From: Pohlia nutans
Lineage: Eukaryota > Streptophyta > Bryopsida > Bryales > Mniaceae
Direction of reading: 5' to 3'
Length of the DNA stretch: 64,000 nt
Assembly (NCBI GenBank): GCA_022496805.1
Contig: CM040085.1
Span: 49,877,811-49,941,810, forward strand
Under the pieces are notes generated by a model that was given only the letters and a program-made list of their open reading frames with translations, did not search any database and had not been told where the DNA came from. Position numbers and translations under genes: made by a program. How positions within the stretch are numbered: the first letter of the stretch is position 1; each line of letters starts with the position of its first letter. Positions 59,500-64,000 of the stretch are shown here, piece by piece.

Positions 59500-60830
59500 C
59501 CCGAGTTTTTGGAGATGTTCTGTGAAAACACAGACGTGTTTTTGTGATGTCTTCGTGTTAGCCAAGGATGTCGCGCAGAACGTAAGGATGTCCACGCGTT
59601 TCTTGGGATGAGAGGCATTGGAGACGCGCGTGTTAGCCAGAAAACGCGAAGATGTTGGCAGAAACGTGCCCGTCTTTGAGGACGTCACGGAGGACATCCG
59701 CAGAGACGCAAAATTGCCACGTTGGCAAGGGATTCCGGTTTGACCCAGGGTAAGTGTCTGAAAGTTACTGGTACGCGAGGTAGAATGCAGCCCGGATGTA
59801 AAAAAAACAGCATAATGGGCAGCGGTTTGCAAGAGCAAAAGAAAAAAGGCTTCCTCCTTTTAAATACTGTTTTTTCTTTTTCCGTTATAATTTTCTTTTA
59901 TAATTCCACAAAATTGGGAATATTCATTTTATAATCATTAACTTGTACTCTCAGTATTTGTCATTCGTCTATTTTGTATAATAGTCTTAAATTATAATAT
60001 AATATTATTAAAATTATATAATAAATAAATTTTTGAATATTTGAAAAATATAATATAATAATATATTATAAAATAATATTATAAAATATATTAAATACAT
60101 TTATGAATATTAAAATATTAAAATATTATTATTATAATATTATAAAAAATGTGATGGTCTCAAACATAGAATTTTATAATATAGGGTGATTTTATACACT
60201 TTATGGTAGCAAAAACACGTGGACATATTATTCATTTCATAATTTACAGCTCCTCATCTATATGGCAAGGAAAATTCCATGTAGGACGAGCTACCCCGTC
60301 ATACTATGTGTAATCCGATTCACGATGACGACAATAACGTGTACGTGTTTCTGTGGACATCCCTGGGGATGTCCGCGAAGACGTCCAAGCCGATGTGCAG
60401 GAAACGTGAGGATGTCTTCAATGCTCAAGTGCAATGTCTGAGAGTACATCCCCACGAACATCGACAATGCAACAGTGAATGTTCACAGAGACATCCACGT
60501 GGACAGGGTAGTGGACATAGCCGACGTCCTGGACGACATGGCAGAAGCACACACGTCACAGTAGGTGACGTCATACACAACGTCCCATATAACGTATAGA
60601 GGTCTCCCGAAACATGGCACCTTGTGACCATGGAAAACATCCGGGGTACTTCTGCAAACGTCACAACGGATGTCTACGTGGACATGGATTCAGACATCGC
60701 AGGCGACATAAGAGACACAGTCCGAGCACAGGTGTAACATAGAGCACGTTCTGTGAAACAAAGCAATGTTATCATAGATGTCCCCGGGGACGTCTGTGCG
60801 GACGTCCTACTTGTTTTTCCTGCTCTGTTT
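59500..60830. repeat. CACTA-2 subterminal region with GGACATCC/GATGTCC palindromes
   Basis: Repeated short units such as GGACATCC and GATGTCC, often paired as inverted repeats. GGACATCCCTGGGGATGTCC (from about 60356) is near perfect, and GATGTCCCCGGGGACGTC lies at about 60777. More are at 59570-59705 and 60370-60720. A block of (TA)-rich microsatellite at about 59985-60150 interrupts the region. No gene is supported. Confidence 0.7.
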
Positions 60831-60987
60831 CTGACACTGGATCAGTATATACTGCGAAGCTGACAGTGGCGGGTATGATGTTGGAAATTACCAAATGCTT
60901 AGGTACATAAATTGACATAGAGAATCAGGATTACTTGAAGACGGCAGTACAGAACAGTACTATGATTAATAAGAAGTTCTCATGTCA

Positions 60988-63900
60988 TTACTCCTCTTGG
61001 ATTTGAGCAGCATTGGTTGTGTCTGTTGCGGCTGTAACATAGCACCCTCCCACGGGAGCTGCTCTTCGAAGTGGCTCCGTTTCCAATATCTGCGGTTGCA
61101 AGCCTCGGAAGTCCTCGTCGTTACCGACAGCGATTACGTTGGCAACTGCATGCTGCTGATTTATTGTTGTACGCCTACCTCTGACGTCTGTTCGGCACAC
61201 GATCTTCCAGCCGCGTCTCGTGGGGTCATCGGAGAAAAAAACTTGTTGACAATGCATGGGGAATGCAAACCAATCCGGATGCACTCTGCTGTCAATGTGG
61301 TTGAAGTTCGCCACGCTGAATCCGTACTTGTCCCATTCTATGCTGGGGGCTTGCACATCCCGTGAGGCTTTCACCCATTCGCAAAGCAACACCGTCGTGC
61401 AGTGATTATGGTAATCCAACTCCAGTATTTCCTCGATGTACCCCACATGCTCCGCGGTTTGGTCAATGGGCCTCCCATTGCGAATCCCCCAACGCAGTTG
61501 CTGTGTATATGCGGCCACTACACATGAGTCTCGAGTAACGAGACCCCCTTCGGAAGTCCGAACACGGAGATGCATACCGAATGCGTGCATTTGCCGATGG
61601 GAGGTTGCATACCGCTCCGGTGGACATGAGTACTGTACCACGTCCTCCTCCAGTGCTTCACCGGCATGTTCTGCTTGCTGCACCCGTGCCTTCAGCCAAT
61701 CTGCAAATCGTGGCAAATCGCTAAGTTCTGGGGGGTACGTTACAGGTCTAGAAGGTCGATGACGTCTTGACTGTACACGAAATGCCTCCCGCTCTTCCCA
61801 TCGGCGCCCCTTTGCGATTATGTATTCCCTGTACACCACTCCCACCTTTGTTGTTAGACAATGGGAATGCATGGTACAGACATACAGCAAATGTGACTGC
61901 GCATTTGTCCTCTGAGACGTCTCCAATGACAGTCGAACGTCCGTGCCGACGCCGCCAATTACATCTGCATTGACATACAATACATCTTTGAAAACACATG
62001 AATGTTCGTACAAGTACTCACTCTCTCCATGGTTCCAAGCACGGGGCGTTGTCGATGACGAATGCATGTGCGTAACCGCGTACCTCATCGGACATTCGGC
62101 GCTTCGTGTGTTCATTCAGCCGCAAGATCTCGTCATTCATGGTGGCATCTTCGTTGGGGTCCCATACACGGTGGGTTGTGGATCTATGTCTTTTCATGTA
62201 CTCTGTGCAAAACCCAAGAGTGTCCTCCAGACGATACCCTTCCGCTATGCTCCCTTCGGGATGTGCGTACGTCCTTACATAGTCCTTGAGCGTCTTCATG
62301 TATCTCTCGATCGGATACATCCACCTGCAATGGACCGGTCCACAGATGAACAGTTGTTCCACTAGATGCACTGGAAGATGCGCCATCACGTTCAAAAACG
62401 TTGGCGGAAACTCCTTCTCCAACACGCACGTTGCCATTATCACGTCTCGCATAAGAGCTTCGCTGGAGTCTTCTCGTACCTCTTTCTCACATATACGCTG
62501 GAAAACTCTGCACATTTTGATGATGGCTACGCGCACCTCTTCGTCCAGTAAGTTCCGAACGGCCACCGGGAGTATCTACATTAGGCCGTTCAAGCATCAT
62601 GTCCACATGTCAAACAACTGAACCCCTGACGATGGAATACTACTGATTGCAAGAGCGGCTTCTCTGTGGCATCCAGCTCTGTCGATGTCTCTAAGAACAT
62701 CAGCAGTGTCATGCCGAACATGAGGATGTCCTCCCGTACATCATTGTCTGGCCAGACATGAGGACGTTTGGAAGGATGTCCTGAACTGAACGTCCTCATG
62801 TTTCGGACGACGTATTATTCAAGCAGTTGTGCACGGATGTGGTTTTCACAAAACTGACCTTGCCAGGTTGTACGCAATCATGCACTGTTGTTGTTTACAA
62901 CAACTGTTCCTGCTACTTCTGTTCATGTATAGTTCGTCGGCACATATATGGCATACCTGTTGCATGAGGACATGATAGTCGTGGGTCTTCATGTATTGCA
63001 GTTTTCCGTCCTTCAGCCGCTTGTGAATTGCCCCCACGTAGTTCGTTGGAGTGCGGATACTTGAGACTATGTGAACAAACTCTTGCTTCTCCTCTGGCTT
63101 CAATATGTACGGAGCTTACGGCATGTAGTATTCGTCACCTTGGCGTCGTGGGGGCTGCAACCAGATCTCCTCACGTATGTTCAAGTCCTGCACATCTTGA
63201 CGGCTTCCTGGGCTGTCGTTCATTCCAAATAGAGTCCTCAAAATATTCTCGCATAGATTCTTCTCGCAGTGCATGATGTCCAAGACGTGTCGCACCTTCA
63301 GATGCTATTACAAAGTACCACGTCTTTTGATTAGAGCCGTAATCGTTGTGCTGAGTTTGACGCGATTCTGGCATGCGCTGCCGTCAACGTCTCTGCGTTG
63401 TCTGTGATGTCTACATGGACGTATTTAGTGACATGGATATGTCTCCACAGACATCCACACGTACTGCTGTGACGTGTACAGTGGCTGCAACAGTGATCTA
63501 GTGCCCTTTATGTATGTCAAAACAACACAGTTAGGATATGTTTACCTGCCAGTACGGGAGTTCGAAGAATGCGCTGAGACGCTTGATGCCCGTGCTGTGA
63601 ACAGGGTCAGCGGGAGCTCCTTCCCTGCCACCAAGATCCAAGTATGATTGCCGCCACGCAGCATACCTGATGACGTCTATCCCTGCAACGGTTGGAGGCG
63701 CCGTCCGTGTCTCCCGCTTGCCATTAAACCGATTGTTTCGACGGTATGGATGCTGACGAGCGAGATACCGACGTATTCCCCCAAACACTATCTTCGATCC
63801 TCTCGTCGTACGGTCAGGACGCAAATCCCCTGTCTTCGCCGACCGTGCTTCCGTCTCTGGGCCACAACAAGGACAACCTTTATATCCCTTACAGCATAGG

Positions 63901-64000
63901 CCAGAGATTAGGCCGTACGCTGGAAAATCAGAAATAGTCCACATGAGCAACCCCCGTAGGTTGAAGCGGCGAGACCCCACGGGTTGGGTGAAATCCTGTG
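60988..64000 (-). pseudogene. TNP2-type CACTA transposase gene, 5' end beyond window, one in-frame stop
   Basis: Exon 1 (63546 to beyond 64000): FNLRGLLMWTISDFPAYG, the Transposase_21 core, ending ELPYWQ|GTAAAC. Exon 2 (62957-63295): RHVLDIMHCEKN...LNIREEIWLQ...THDYHVLMQQ|GTATGC. Exon 3 (62022-62575): ILPVAVRNLL...FPPTFLNVMAHLPVHLVEQ...GPVHCRWMYPIERYMKTLKDYVR, the DUF4218 region. Last exon (60988 to about 61828, acceptor uncertain): PRFADWLKARVQ...WDKYGFSVANFN...CQQVFFSDDP, the DUF4216 region, stop TAA 60988-60990. Exons 1-2 and 2-3 join in phase 0. A TAA at 63116-63118 (YYMP*APYILKPEEKQEF) lies in frame inside exon 2 and would truncate the protein, so I call it a pseudogene, though the remainder is well preserved. 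Confidence 0.8.

Larger units (their letters stand above)
59488..64000 (-). mobile_element. CACTA-2: En/Spm-type transposon carrying TNP2, left portion
   Basis: Starts CACTATAAAAAACCCGAG at 59488, with a possible 3-bp duplication AAT at 59485-59487. About 1.5 kb of subterminal DNA rich in GGACATCC and GATGTCC units follows, then the TNP2 gene on the minus strand, transcribed toward this terminus. The right end is beyond the window. The element is different from CACTA-1 in terminus and subterminal motif. Confidence 0.75.

Noticed and set aside
59365..59838. 157-codon minus-strand ORF across the CACTA-2 terminus
   Set aside because: It spans the junction between two elements, uses no recognisable domain, and overlaps subterminal repeats.
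59985..60150. AT-rich block as an origin or matrix-attachment region
   Set aside because: Simple TA-rich microsatellite with no further supporting signal.
60306..60599. 97-codon plus-strand ORF in the CACTA-2 subterminal region
   Set aside because: It is built from translated GGACATCC/GATGTCC repeats and has no coding features.

Overview
The window is land-plant nuclear DNA made almost entirely of mobile elements; I see no intact host gene. The plant assignment rests on Ty1/copia polyproteins, En/Spm (CACTA) transposase genes with introns, a plant-type formin fragment, three TTTAGGG-type repeats, and a primer-binding site matching my recollection of the plant initiator tRNA-Met. The lineage is not resolved.

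Region 1 (1-53108) is a self-nested cluster of one young copia family, here FamI, with 318-bp LTRs, a leader of about 970 bp and one gag-pol ORF of 1357 codons. Seven copies keep this ORF open: A (47-5712, minus), F (14272-25619, minus), E (19289-24974, plus), C (25758-31424, plus), D (32847-38511, minus), L (42933-48609, plus) and M (48610-53108, plus). Broken copies are B (1-46 and 5713-8435), F' (8574-9991), G (9992-14271), I (39962-41279), K (41598-42932) and the lone LTR J (41280-41597). A second, older subfamily (FamII, element H2) survives as pieces at 25620-25757, 31425-32846 and 38512-39961, split by C and D.

Four insertions have perfect 5-bp target duplications: A in B, E in F, C in H2 and D in H2. 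The segment holding F', an H2 piece and B (about 8.57-9.99 kb, 8.44-8.57 kb and 1-8.43 kb) is an inverted copy of the segment holding F, H2 and C (about 18.5-28.5 kb). Since duplication the arms have gained different insertions: A and G on the left, E on the right. Several other LTRs have flanks that do not match and appear to be products of LTR-LTR recombination.

Region 2 (53109-56062) is AT-rich DNA with a diverged direct repeat at its two ends and a weak possible exon pair near 53.6-54.0 kb.

Region 3 (56063-59487) looks like the left part of a CACTA transposon, CACTA-1. It has a CACTACTAGG terminus, at least 14 copies of a fixed-spacing palindrome TGACTA-N4-TAGTCA, a minus-strand gene whose last exon resembles the TNP1/Transposase_23 domain, and two apparently captured exons of a formin FH2 domain.

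Region 4 (59488-64000) is a second CACTA element, CACTA-2, apparently nested in the first. It has a CACTATAAAAAACCCG terminus, its own GGACATCC/GATGTCC palindromes, and a multi-exon TNP2 transposase gene on the minus strand with one in-frame stop. It runs off the right edge.
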